Assembly (NCBI GenBank): GCA_002452745.1
Contig: DKFC01000053.1
Coordinates: forward strand, 26,184 to 90,183
Direction: 5' to 3'
Source: Firmicutes bacterium UBA6806
Lineage (GTDB): Bacteria > Bacillota > Clostridia > Peptostreptococcales > Acidaminobacteraceae
DNA: 64,000 nucleotides
The notes below the pieces were generated by a model. The model saw only the letters and a list, made by a program, of their open reading frames with translations. It was not told the DNA's origin and made no database searches. The position numbers were made by a program, and so were the translations under genes. Position 1 is the first letter of the stretch. The number at the start of each line of letters is the position of its first letter. Below, in pieces: positions 34,808 to 42,644 of this stretch.

Positions 34808-35716
34808 TTAATAATTTCTGACTTCTTTAATCGCCACCATGAGCCCCTCTATAAATTTTCGGACACTTATCTTGCCCTTCTCATAGGATTTCCCTCGAAT
34901 ATAATCCATCTGCGCCCTCACTTCTTTGAATTCAAAGAGCGTTCCTGAAAATCTAGAAAAGGCCTCATGTCCATAATCTTCGATTCCTATGTTGGCAATA
35001 TGATCCAGTGCCTTGAAGATTGCACGCCTAATCCGCTGTTCCACTGCAAAGACATTGGTCTGCTTGCCATACTGTTCCATATAATAATCGCATAAATACT
35101 GATAGAGTTCGGACATTTTATAGTCTTTTGGAAACCGCTCACCAGCCGCTTCTTTTTTCATGAGGTACAAGAGAATCTCTGCGATATCACTTGTTCCAGA
35201 GTCCCCTGAGATGCCAAGCTGAGATAGGACAGACTCCACCGATGCCCTTTCCGAGTGCTCTTGCCGCACAGAGCCCACCTGTGGCTTCTTGTAAAGATCA
35301 ATGCTCCTAAATGCATTTTCAAAAGATTCAATCACCTGAGACATTTGAATTTTCTCAGTGACTTTTTCGATGATGGAAACCACTTCAATGAGGTTGATGG
35401 GCTTGCTGATAAAGAACTCGATGCCCTCTTGATAGGCCTTTGCAATCATTTCACTTGAAGTCACCTGAGAAATCATAATAAAGTGTACTGACGGCATCTG
35501 TTTCCTAATCTCCGTGACGATACCAATGCCATCCAGTTTTGGGAGCAGCAAGTCCACGAGAACGATGTTGGGATGAAGCCATTTGATCTGGTCTAAGGCA
35601 GTCACCCCATTATCGGCAGTTCCAATGACCTCACCCAGTTCATTTTGATGGATTACTTTTTTTAAGGTGTCCTGTGTCACGATGTCATCTTCTATGATGT
35701 AGAATTTGGTGTTCAT
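34808..35716 (-). CDS. response regulator, GlnL/YcbB-like
   Basis: 302 residues. The receiver (1-120) has YIIEDD, Asp in IVLVDLLLPKLDG near residue 54, and SKPIN. The C-terminal helical region (about 165-300) is not a standard winged helix; its LSQLGISGDSGTSDI and FKALDHIANIGIEDYGHEAF stretches match the YcbB output domain of B. subtilis GlnL, which activates a glutamine transporter. The start overlaps the kinase stop (TGATG). Context with a DAACS symporter fits control of amino-acid or dicarboxylate uptake. Confidence 0.85.
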   Translation of the reverse strand: MNTKFYIIEDDIVTQDTLKKVIHQNELGEVIGTADNGVTALDQIKWLHPNIVLVDLLLPKLDGIGIVTEIRKQMPSVHFIMISQVTSSEMIAKAYQEGIEFFISKPINLIEVVSIIEKVTEKIQMSQVIESFENAFRSIDLYKKPQVGSVRQEHSERASVESVLSQLGISGDSGTSDIAEILLYLMKKEAAGERFPKDYKMSELYQYLCDYYMEQYGKQTNVFAVEQRIRRAIFKALDHIANIGIEDYGHEAFSRFSGTLFEFKEVRAQMDYIRGKSYEKGKISVRKFIEGLMVAIKEVRNY

Positions 35717-37002
35717 CAGTTCTCCTCCTCGTTCATCAGCCTGTTAAGCGGTATGGTGAATGTAAATTTTGTGGATTCATACACATAGCTTTCAACTTCA
35801 ATTGTGCCGCCATAGTATTCTTTTATCATGCCACTCACATGTGCGAGTCCAATCCCCGTTGAGAGTTTGCCAGTTCCCTTGTTGAGCTTGGTAGAATAGC
35901 CAGGTTTAAAAATCAGTTTTTGATCTTCAATATCAATTCCAGTACCGTTGTCAAACACTGTAAATACGTAGTTTTCGCCGTTTTCATCTCCTGTCACTGC
36001 AACGTTTATAATCCCACGCTTTTCAATGGCGTCCACGGCGTTGGTGATGAGGTTGTTTAAGATGGAAATCAGTGGATAGTAGTCGTCTGTCTTAAATTCT
36101 GCATCCTTTTCAAAGGTCAATATAATATCCTTTGCCTTGAAATCCGCTGACTTCTCCGTGCTCTCACGGATGATTTGAAATAGTTCAGAAACGTTTAGAA
36201 TCAATGGCGTATCTTCCTCAGAAAGGGTATTCTCCATGCCCTCCACAACGCGATAGTAGTCCTTTTTGATCTCATGTATGTTCTTTGAAATGTTCAGGGC
36301 CTGTTCCTTGATCTCCTCCTCTTCCAGTTTCTGATAGAGCGCATAACTGTCTGTCATGGTCTCTTCTATGTCATTCATGGATTTTTTAAGAAAGAACAGC
36401 TCACTTTTTAACTTGGCCGTCAGAAGGAGCAATTCTCTGTATTTGCGTTCTCTTTGCTCCGTAACAATGTGATTTTTATATTGGACGACAATTTTATAGA
36501 GCATGTAGGTGACCAGCGCACGAACGCCTCCCACTAAAATAGTCACCAGTATGGCAGATTCAAGAGGCAGTCCGTCCAGAAAACTTCGGATAATTGCCTC
36601 AGCTATGTTCCCCGAACTGTCGGCAATCCAAAGCCCCAGCATCATGGAAAGACCCCGTTCACTGTCTGCGTGATTTCTGATTTTAAAGGCCTTAAAAAGC
36701 GCTCCATAGATTGGATAATAGATAATCACTGGCATATAGCGAAACAGCGTCTCAGCAAGCGTCAAATCTCCATAGGTCAAGCTGTGAATCAGTGCTCTGA
36801 AGACAAACATCGTCACAGATATAATGACTGAAACCCGCATAATCGAAATTTCTCTGTAGTGGATTAGCAGCAGCGGAAGCACTAACACTGCCAGCGAAAA
36901 CCTGAACCAATCAGAAATCGGAGTCAGATAGACCTGTCCCATAAAAACCGTTATGATGGTGATGATAAAAAGTTGTTCCAATTTTGAACTCTTCTTTGTC
37001 AC
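35716..37002 (-). CDS. sensor histidine kinase, GlnK/YcbA-like
   Basis: 428 residues starting with GTG at 37002, supported by AAGGAG eight bases upstream. About six membrane spans (1-190) are followed by a long coiled-coil helix (about 190-275) and an HATPase domain with NNLITNAVDAIEKRG, DNGTGI and GTGKLSTGIGLAHV. No classical H-box His is obvious; the phosphorylation site may lie in the region ALNISKNIHEIKKDYYR. It phosphorylates the coupled GlnL-like regulator. The signal is probably an external amino acid or dicarboxylate. Confidence 0.85.
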   Translation of the reverse strand: MTKKSSKLEQLFIITIITVFMGQVYLTPISDWFRFSLAVLVLPLLLIHYREISIMRVSVIISVTMFVFRALIHSLTYGDLTLAETLFRYMPVIIYYPIYGALFKAFKIRNHADSERGLSMMLGLWIADSSGNIAEAIIRSFLDGLPLESAILVTILVGGVRALVTYMLYKIVVQYKNHIVTEQRERKYRELLLLTAKLKSELFFLKKSMNDIEETMTDSYALYQKLEEEEIKEQALNISKNIHEIKKDYYRVVEGMENTLSEEDTPLILNVSELFQIIRESTEKSADFKAKDIILTFEKDAEFKTDDYYPLISILNNLITNAVDAIEKRGIINVAVTGDENGENYVFTVFDNGTGIDIEDQKLIFKPGYSTKLNKGTGKLSTGIGLAHVSGMIKEYYGGTIEVESYVYESTKFTFTIPLNRLMNEEEN

Positions 37003-37139
37003 GTCACTGTCTCCTTATCCCCTTGCAATATGTATTTCTCGTTTTATCATAAGTGTTTCACTGCCTTGATTCAAGAAGTTATTTTTATTTTTCTATTTTG
37101 AGTTTATATTCTTTTAATTTGGTTCTTTTAATTTTTTAA

Positions 37140-37168
37140 TTGACAACCTCTTAAAATAGTTTTAATAT
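37140..37168 (+). promoter_or_regulatory. promoter of marR
   Basis: TTGACA (37140-37145), 17-base spacer and TAATAT (37163-37168). The candidate MarR operator at 37172-37187 lies directly downstream, where bound repressor would block initiation. Confidence 0.7.
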
Positions 37169-37171
37169 ATT

Positions 37172-37187
37172 AGGTAGAATTCAATCT
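37172..37187. promoter_or_regulatory. candidate MarR operator upstream of marR
   Basis: AGGTAGAATTCAATCT is an imperfect copy of the palindrome before the MATE gene, sharing GTAGAATTC. It overlaps the expected transcription start. Confidence 0.6.
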
Positions 37188-37204
37188 ATTTTAGGAGACT
37201 TGAT

Positions 37205-37657
37205 ATGAATCGTCGTGACAAACCCTCACATGATTTTTATATTAAAAATATCGCACATATTTTACGCCATAAAAACAATCAACAACTGGCTGCCTATGAT
37301 GTCACAGAACCCCAAGTGCGCCTATTAGGGCATATTCAAGGCGCTCAGTTATCCAATCAGGAAATCAGCCGCAAATACCTCAGCGAGGCCATGCAAATTT
37401 CTGGTCCTTCTGTGACAAGTCTGCTGAACACCCTTGAAAAAAATGGATTTATCACACGGCATACAGGAACAGAGGACGGACGAACGATCCTCATCGAACT
37501 CAGTCAAAAGGCGCTCTCCCTATTAAACGAGGTAGCTGATATTCTAAATGCTACAACGGAGTCGCTCTTAGCTGGATTTTCAGAAGAGGAAAAGATGGTC
37601 TATTTGATGTTCTTAAAGCGAACTTATGACAACCTTGGGATTGATTCACATCTATAG
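37205..37657 (+). CDS. MarR family transcriptional regulator
   Basis: 150 residues with the MarR winged helix: helix pair LSNQEISRKYLSEAMQISGPSVTSLLNTLEKNGFI (named by its SGPSVTSLL recognition helix near 68-76) and the wing TRHTGTEDGRTILIEL. It would repress itself and the MATE exporter downstream, since related palindromes precede both genes. The ligand is probably a toxic small molecule. Confidence 0.88.
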   Translation: MNRRDKPSHDFYIKNIAHILRHKNNQQLAAYDVTEPQVRLLGHIQGAQLSNQEISRKYLSEAMQISGPSVTSLLNTLEKNGFITRHTGTEDGRTILIELSQKALSLLNEVADILNATTESLLAGFSEEEKMVYLMFLKRTYDNLGIDSHL

Positions 37658-37803
37658 AAATACCATTTAATGCTTAAGCGTATCATAACTCAAAGCTCAT
37701 ACTCTAAATCTGAAATCATCATTCACAATTGCATCCTACAATTCTGCCCGTAATTATGATACTGAATAAAGTGCCAACAAGGCGCTCTATTTTTTGATTT
37801 TTT

Positions 37804-37819
37804 AAGTAGAATTCTACTT
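37804..37819. promoter_or_regulatory. perfect 16-bp palindrome upstream of MATE gene
   Basis: AAGTAGAATTCTACTT lies 23 bases before the MATE start and matches the element ahead of marR. It is the probable operator for the neighbouring MarR protein. Confidence 0.7.
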
Positions 37820-37841
37820 ATTTTAAAAGGAGACTATTCTT

Positions 37842-39218
37842 ATGGAAAATAATGCACTTTATTATCTTGAAACTGCCCCTGTACCAAAGGCGATTGCCCA
37901 TATGGCAATTCCCATGATTTTGGGGATGATTGTCAACATGATCTACAACATCACAGATGCTTACTTTATTGGAAAACTGGGAAACACCCCTATGCTGGCC
38001 TCAATGACGCTTGCCCTCCCATTTACGACGATCCTCATGGCTCTTGGTGAACTCTTTGGAACAGGAGGCAGCACTTACATCTCCAGGCTACTCGGTGAAA
38101 ACCAAATGGATCAGGTGAAAAGGGCTTCTTCTGTCACTTTTTATCTGTCGATTATCTCTAGTGTTCTCTTCATGATTTTCAGCCTCTTCACGCTATCACC
38201 TATTTTGAACGTCCTTGGCGCTTCTGGTGAGTCGCTGATTCACACAAGAGCATTTATTCTAGTGTACATCGTCGGCAGCCCATTTGTTATTGCCAATTTC
38301 ACACTGGCACAAATGGTGAGGGGCGAAGGTGCTGCCACAGAATCCATGGTTGGCATGATTGTCAGCGTTCTCGTCAACATCATCCTCGACCCCATTTTTA
38401 TTTTTCTCCTTCATTTGGATGTCATGGGGGCTTCTGTAGCAACTATCATCGGAAACGTATGCGCGGTGATCTATTACGCTTACTATTTGAGCCATAAAAG
38501 TCAGATGCAGAGCCTCTCGTTTAATGACTTTTTGCCAACTGCCGAAACCCTATCAAATATTTTCAAAATCGGACTCTCTTCCTTTCTTCTATCGGGATTT
38601 CTGATTGTATCCAGCCTCATGTTCAACCACTATGCAGTGATGTATGGAGATCAAGTGGTTGCGGCGTTTGGTGTTGCAAATCGAATTTGTCAAATTTCCG
38701 ACTTCATAGGCATGGGCCTATACATGGGAATCGTTCCGCTAATCGCCTACGCCTATGCTTCCAACAACACAGAGAGGCTGTCCAAAATCTTGAGAACCAC
38801 TGCCGTACTCTTAGTTGGCATCACCCTTTCCATCGCCATTCTTTTATTTATATTCAAGACGCCTATCCTAAAGGCATTCACCTCCGATGCCACTGTGGTT
38901 GAAGTCGGCATTTTAATCCTTTCTGCACTACTCGTCTCTACGATTTTTGCTGGGATTTCCGGCCTTCTAACCAGCATGTTTCAGGCCTTCGGCAAGGGAG
39001 TTCAATCAAACGTCATGTCCGTTTCCAGAGGAATTGCCTTAATTCCGATTATCATCGCCGGCAATTTTCTCTTCCAACTTGACGGCGTTATTTGGTCGAT
39101 GACCGCTTCTGAAATTTGCGCCTGTACAATTGGAGGATTGCTTTGGGTCTTTTCCAAAAAGGAGATTATGGCAAGGCCTCTTGATGAGCGAATGGAACTG
39201 ATTCCTGAAGAAATGTAA
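37842..39218 (+). CDS. MATE family efflux transporter
   Basis: A 458-residue membrane protein with about twelve helices in two homologous halves. It opens IAHMAIPMILGMIVNMIYNITDAYFIGKLG-type (MATE motif near residues 15-45) and contains LGTGGSTYISRLLGE-like GELFGTGGSTYISRLLGE near 66-83. It exports cationic drugs or metabolites using Na+ or H+. An AAAAGGAG site precedes the ATG. It is regulated, by inference, by the upstream MarR protein. Confidence 0.92.
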   Translation: MENNALYYLETAPVPKAIAHMAIPMILGMIVNMIYNITDAYFIGKLGNTPMLASMTLALPFTTILMALGELFGTGGSTYISRLLGENQMDQVKRASSVTFYLSIISSVLFMIFSLFTLSPILNVLGASGESLIHTRAFILVYIVGSPFVIANFTLAQMVRGEGAATESMVGMIVSVLVNIILDPIFIFLLHLDVMGASVATIIGNVCAVIYYAYYLSHKSQMQSLSFNDFLPTAETLSNIFKIGLSSFLLSGFLIVSSLMFNHYAVMYGDQVVAAFGVANRICQISDFIGMGLYMGIVPLIAYAYASNNTERLSKILRTTAVLLVGITLSIAILLFIFKTPILKAFTSDATVVEVGILILSALLVSTIFAGISGLLTSMFQAFGKGVQSNVMSVSRGIALIPIIIAGNFLFQLDGVIWSMTASEICACTIGGLLWVFSKKEIMARPLDERMELIPEEM

Positions 39219-39250
39219 CCTATCTCTTTAAAAAACAATAGAAATAGGGC

Positions 39251-39299
39251 AAAAAAAAGGACAGCTTCGCTAAAGTTATTTAGCATAGCTGTCCCTTTT
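39251..39299. terminator. bidirectional terminator
   Basis: AAAAGGACAGCT...GCTAAA pairs with TTTAGC...AGCTGTCCCTTTT, between the converging MATE gene and the LeuD-like gene. Confidence 0.8.
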
Positions 39300-39372
39300 A
39301 ACATCTTCGTGATGACTGTCTTTTTCCTTTGAAGCCTACTTTCTCTTGAGTTCTACTATTGCTTGAGTTCCA

Positions 39373-39861
39373 CTATCGCTTGAGTTCCACTTCTTTTAGA
39401 TAGTTAATCAATCCACCGTATTCTATGATGCTGAGGATATGACTTGGAATTTTAAGACAGCTGTACTTCTCTGATTTTGATAAGTTATATATGACGCCAT
39501 TGGTGTAATCAATTCGAATGATGTCGTCTTTCCCAATTTTATCTGCCTCATCACATTCAATTGCCAATATTCCAATATTGATGCAATTTCTATAGAAAAT
39601 GCGGGCATAATCCCTTGCCACAATAGTGCGTACCCCAAGTGCCTTTAACATTAAAGGTGCGGTTTCCCTACTGGACCCCGATCCCAAATTATGTCCAGCA
39701 ACAAAGATATCGCCTTCTTTATATTCGCTGGCAAAAGCCTCATCTATCGGTTTCATCGTGTATTTTGCAGCCTCTTCAATAGAAAGTTCTAAATAGGCGG
39801 GTGGCGAAATGATATCTGTGTTGATATTGTCACCATATTTCCATACTTTTCCTTCAATCAT
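39373..39861 (-). CDS. LeuD-like hydro-lyase small subunit
   Basis: 162 residues from the ATG at 39861, which has an AAGGAG site and gives the standard EGKVWKYGDNINTDIISPPAYL start; the frame extends further upstream inside the large-subunit gene but that part is not family-like. The swivel domain of the aconitase superfamily is clear: GHNLGSGSSRETAPLMLKALG with the substrate-binding Ser/Arg near 55-75, and IARIFYRNCINIG-type DYARIFYRNCINIG. It pairs with the LeuC-like subunit. No leuA or leuB is near, so leucine synthesis is unlikely. Confidence 0.88.
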   Translation of the reverse strand: MIEGKVWKYGDNINTDIISPPAYLELSIEEAAKYTMKPIDEAFASEYKEGDIFVAGHNLGSGSSRETAPLMLKALGVRTIVARDYARIFYRNCINIGILAIECDEADKIGKDDIIRIDYTNGVIYNLSKSEKYSCLKIPSHILSIIEYGGLINYLKEVELKR

Positions 39862-39871
39862 CTTTATCTCC

Positions 39872-41131
39872 TTATACATCTCTCGGGTCAGTAACAAATC
39901 CTGTAATAGCAGAAGCAGCAACCGTTACTGGTGATGCAAGGTATACCTCTGATGATTTACTTCCCATTCTCCCTAAAAAGTTTCGATTCGTAGTAGAAAT
40001 ACAAACTTCATCACTTGCTAAAGCACCTGAATGGATTCCTAGGCAAGCACCACAGCTTGAAGCTAAGATCGTCGCACCTGCATCTGACAGAATCTCCAAA
40101 ATGCCTTCTTTGAGACATTGATTATAGACTTCTTTTGATGCTGGAGAGACAAGCAATCTTATTCCCTTCGCAATCTTACGGCCTTTCAATACCTTCGCTG
40201 CTTCTAACAAATCATGATATCGTCCACCTGTACACGATCCAATATAGGCCTGATGTATGGCGATATTTTGAACCTCTCTCACAGGTCTCACATTATCAAC
40301 TTCATGCGGACAAGCTATCTGAGGTTCCAGACTGGCTGCGTCAAACTCATAGACTTGATCGTATTCCGCATCTTCATCTGCGTTGATATGGCTAAAATTA
40401 TCTTTTATATTGAACTTGGAGAGGTACGACGCCGTAATGTCATCATACTTAATCAATCCAGCCTTGGCACCGGCCTCAACTGCCATATTGGATAGACAGA
40501 ACCTCTCATCCATGATTAAAGTCTCAATTGTATCACCGCAGTACTCCAATGTTTTGTAAGTTGCACCTGAGTGACCAATCTCACCGATTGTCTTTAGCGA
40601 AATGTCCTTCGCCATTACAGATGTCGCAAGTTTACCCTTCCAGTTTACTTTTATGGTCTTGGGAACTCTCATCCACGTCTTGCCTGTCGCCAGAGCACCT
40701 GCCATTTCAGTTGATCCCACACCAGTTCCAAAAGCAGCAAGAGCTCCATACATACAGGTATGCGAATCCGTCCCCACTATAATTTCACCTGGGAGAACGT
40801 GGCCTTTTTCGACCATGACTTGATGACATGGTCCCGCAAATTCATAATAGTTGTCAATATGATGTGTCTTCGCCCAATCCCTTGTAAATTTCACAATGTC
40901 AGCTTGCTTGACATTGGCAGGCGGCGTATAGTGATCAGAAATAATAATTACGCGTTCTTCGTCCCACACTTTAGCGTTTAATGATTTGAGAATATCATCT
41001 ATTTCAAGTCTCGGCCCGAGCACATCATCCATCATGGCCTTGCCAATATTGACCCAGATGATTTCGCCCGCATGAACGCTCTCGTTTTCTGAAGATAGAG
41101 CCATGATTTTTTCTGACATTGTATATCCCAT
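39872..41131 (-). CDS. LeuC-like hydro-lyase large subunit (aconitase superfamily)
   Basis: 419 residues, the length of the archaeal/clostridial LeuC-HacA type. Motifs: IIVGTDSHTCMYGALAAFGTG near 114-134, the first cluster Cys in IGSCTGGRYHDL near 298, and two more in ASSCGACLGIHSG near 356-362, which hold a 4Fe-4S cluster. It would dehydrate/hydrate a 2-hydroxyacid such as citramalate, isopropylmalate, 2,3-dimethylmalate or homocitrate. The MatC-like carrier upstream and PrpR-type sigma-54 activator indicate catabolism of an imported di- or tricarboxylate. Confidence 0.88.
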   Translation of the reverse strand: MGYTMSEKIMALSSENESVHAGEIIWVNIGKAMMDDVLGPRLEIDDILKSLNAKVWDEERVIIISDHYTPPANVKQADIVKFTRDWAKTHHIDNYYEFAGPCHQVMVEKGHVLPGEIIVGTDSHTCMYGALAAFGTGVGSTEMAGALATGKTWMRVPKTIKVNWKGKLATSVMAKDISLKTIGEIGHSGATYKTLEYCGDTIETLIMDERFCLSNMAVEAGAKAGLIKYDDITASYLSKFNIKDNFSHINADEDAEYDQVYEFDAASLEPQIACPHEVDNVRPVREVQNIAIHQAYIGSCTGGRYHDLLEAAKVLKGRKIAKGIRLLVSPASKEVYNQCLKEGILEILSDAGATILASSCGACLGIHSGALASDEVCISTTNRNFLGRMGSKSSEVYLASPVTVAASAITGFVTDPRDV

Positions 41132-41184
41132 TGTTTTCTCCTTGTATAGCTAAACTTTTAGTTGCAGTCTTTGGTTATCTTTAT

Positions 41185-42438
41185 TTATAAAAATAATGTG
41201 TAGATACCGGTCATACTCAATAGCGCTATTACCACAACGCCCCCAATTGATACCATGAACAACTCAATAAATAATTTTGAACGTTCTTCCTCCGAGGGAT
41301 TGGCAATTTGAGAATATGCAGACAGTCCCATGGAGCCCCCAGTGGAAATTGGACTCATCCCAGCTGCACTGGCGGTATTTGTAATGGCTGAAATCAATGC
41401 CACTGTTGAGACCCCTCCCACATTTGCCGCAACATCAGTCACCGTAGGAATCAACGTAGGCATGACCACACCAGAGGTAGAACTAAACCATGACATAATC
41501 CCAGCCGTCAATCCCATAATCCCTGTTGCTGTAAGCGGATTCATCAATTTTGACAAAGCTGTTGCCAGTAAATCTATCCCTCCAAGCTGAATAACAAGTG
41601 CCATTAGGGTATTAATCCCTCCAATCAGTAACAGTGTTCCCCAGGGAATAGACGCAATTGACTTTTTCTCGTCTGCAACTTTCAGCAATAAAAGCACCAT
41701 TGCAATGCTAAATGAGGTCAGCCCCACATCATATCCCAAGAAAATAACAGCAATTACGAGAATAGCCATTCCAACCAATGTAATTTTTTGTTCTTTGTTG
41801 AACCCAACTTTTTCACTGGTCACAACTTGATTCGAAGATTTCATTTTGTAACCCTTTAGGACAATATAGATAATGACAAAATAGACGGTCATTGCAATAA
41901 TCATATTAATTGCATATGGAAATTCAATTCCCGTGATGCCTTGTTCAGCAGCTAAAGACAATCCAAGGATTCCCGTCGGCGCAATAGGTGTTAACCCACC
42001 CGCAGCCGCACCTAGAACAGATGTTGCTGAAAGCAACACAGGCGAAATTTTCATTTCAGCCGCCAGAGAACATGTAAAGACAGCCATCAAACTCATGACG
42101 GGAACGGTTCCCGGTCCAATCCCTGCAAGAATAGCGGAAAAGACATATACAATGATTGGAATTAAATTTGCTTTGTTTCCAGCCAAAGAGACAATCTTAC
42201 GTGCCAATAAGTCCAGTGTCTTATTTTCTTGTGCCATACTAAACAGAAACATAACCCCTAACAAAGTCACAAATAGCTTTGTTGGAAATCCTGACATAAC
42301 TGTTTTTGCATTGATGTCTGCCATTGTCGCCAAAATTAACGACAGACCAAATGCAACCAAGCCCATATTAACTTTTCTAAAAAACCCCAATACAATTGAG
42401 CCCACTAACACCATTAATGAAATAACGGCAAAACTCAT
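41185..42438 (-). CDS. MatC/SLC13-like dicarboxylate carrier
   Basis: A 417-residue membrane protein with about twelve hydrophobic spans. The N-terminal region (VNMGLVAFGLSLILATMADI, GFPTKLFVTLLGVMFLFSMAQ) resembles MatC_N malonate/dicarboxylate carriers, and GPGTVPVMSLMAVF and TSGVVMPTLIPTV are the repeated substrate-loop elements. It probably imports the acid processed by the downstream LeuCD-like enzyme. A GGAGG site precedes the ATG and a sigma-54 promoter lies at 42488-42503. Confidence 0.82.
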   Translation of the reverse strand: MSFAVISLMVLVGSIVLGFFRKVNMGLVAFGLSLILATMADINAKTVMSGFPTKLFVTLLGVMFLFSMAQENKTLDLLARKIVSLAGNKANLIPIIVYVFSAILAGIGPGTVPVMSLMAVFTCSLAAEMKISPVLLSATSVLGAAAGGLTPIAPTGILGLSLAAEQGITGIEFPYAINMIIAMTVYFVIIYIVLKGYKMKSSNQVVTSEKVGFNKEQKITLVGMAILVIAVIFLGYDVGLTSFSIAMVLLLLKVADEKKSIASIPWGTLLLIGGINTLMALVIQLGGIDLLATALSKLMNPLTATGIMGLTAGIMSWFSSTSGVVMPTLIPTVTDVAANVGGVSTVALISAITNTASAAGMSPISTGGSMGLSAYSQIANPSEEERSKLFIELFMVSIGGVVVIALLSMTGIYTLFL

Positions 42439-42487
42439 AACTTCATCCTCCTAGTAAATTTAGTCGTGCGCACACTTGACATATGTC

Positions 42488-42503
42488 GCAATATTGATGC
42501 CAA
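42488..42503 (-). promoter_or_regulatory. sigma-54 promoter of carrier/hydro-lyase operon
   Basis: On the minus strand TTGGCATCAATATTGC has the GG of the -24 box and the GC of the -12 box separated by exactly 10 bases. The transcript would start near 42477, about 40 bases before the carrier gene. It is nearly identical to the promoter at 54243-54258. Confidence 0.82.
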
Positions 42504-42546
42504 CCTAAAAAAAGCGCCTATCAGGCCATTTATCCTCCTCAAATAT

Positions 42547-42595
42547 AAAAAAACGTTTCACTAAAAGGTTTTCTCCTTGTGTCGTGAAACGTTTT
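42547..42595 (-). terminator. terminator of sigma-54 activator gene (or enhancer pair)
   Basis: On the minus strand AAAACGTTTCAC and GTGAAACGTTTT form a 12-base stem with inner AAGG/CCTT and a seven-T tail, ideal for ending the activator gene. It also lies 70-120 bases upstream of the sigma-54 start, where activator binding sites are expected, so either or both roles are possible. Confidence 0.7.
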
Positions 42596-42644
42596 GTGTC
42601 TACATTATGTTTCTATTATCCCTTTATTAAGAACGCCAACTTCG

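Noticed and set aside
41933..42454. 173-codon open frame on the plus strand opposite the MatC-like carrier
   Set aside because: Antisense to a well-supported membrane protein; its Pro/Thr-rich composition is the usual shadow of hydrophobic codons.
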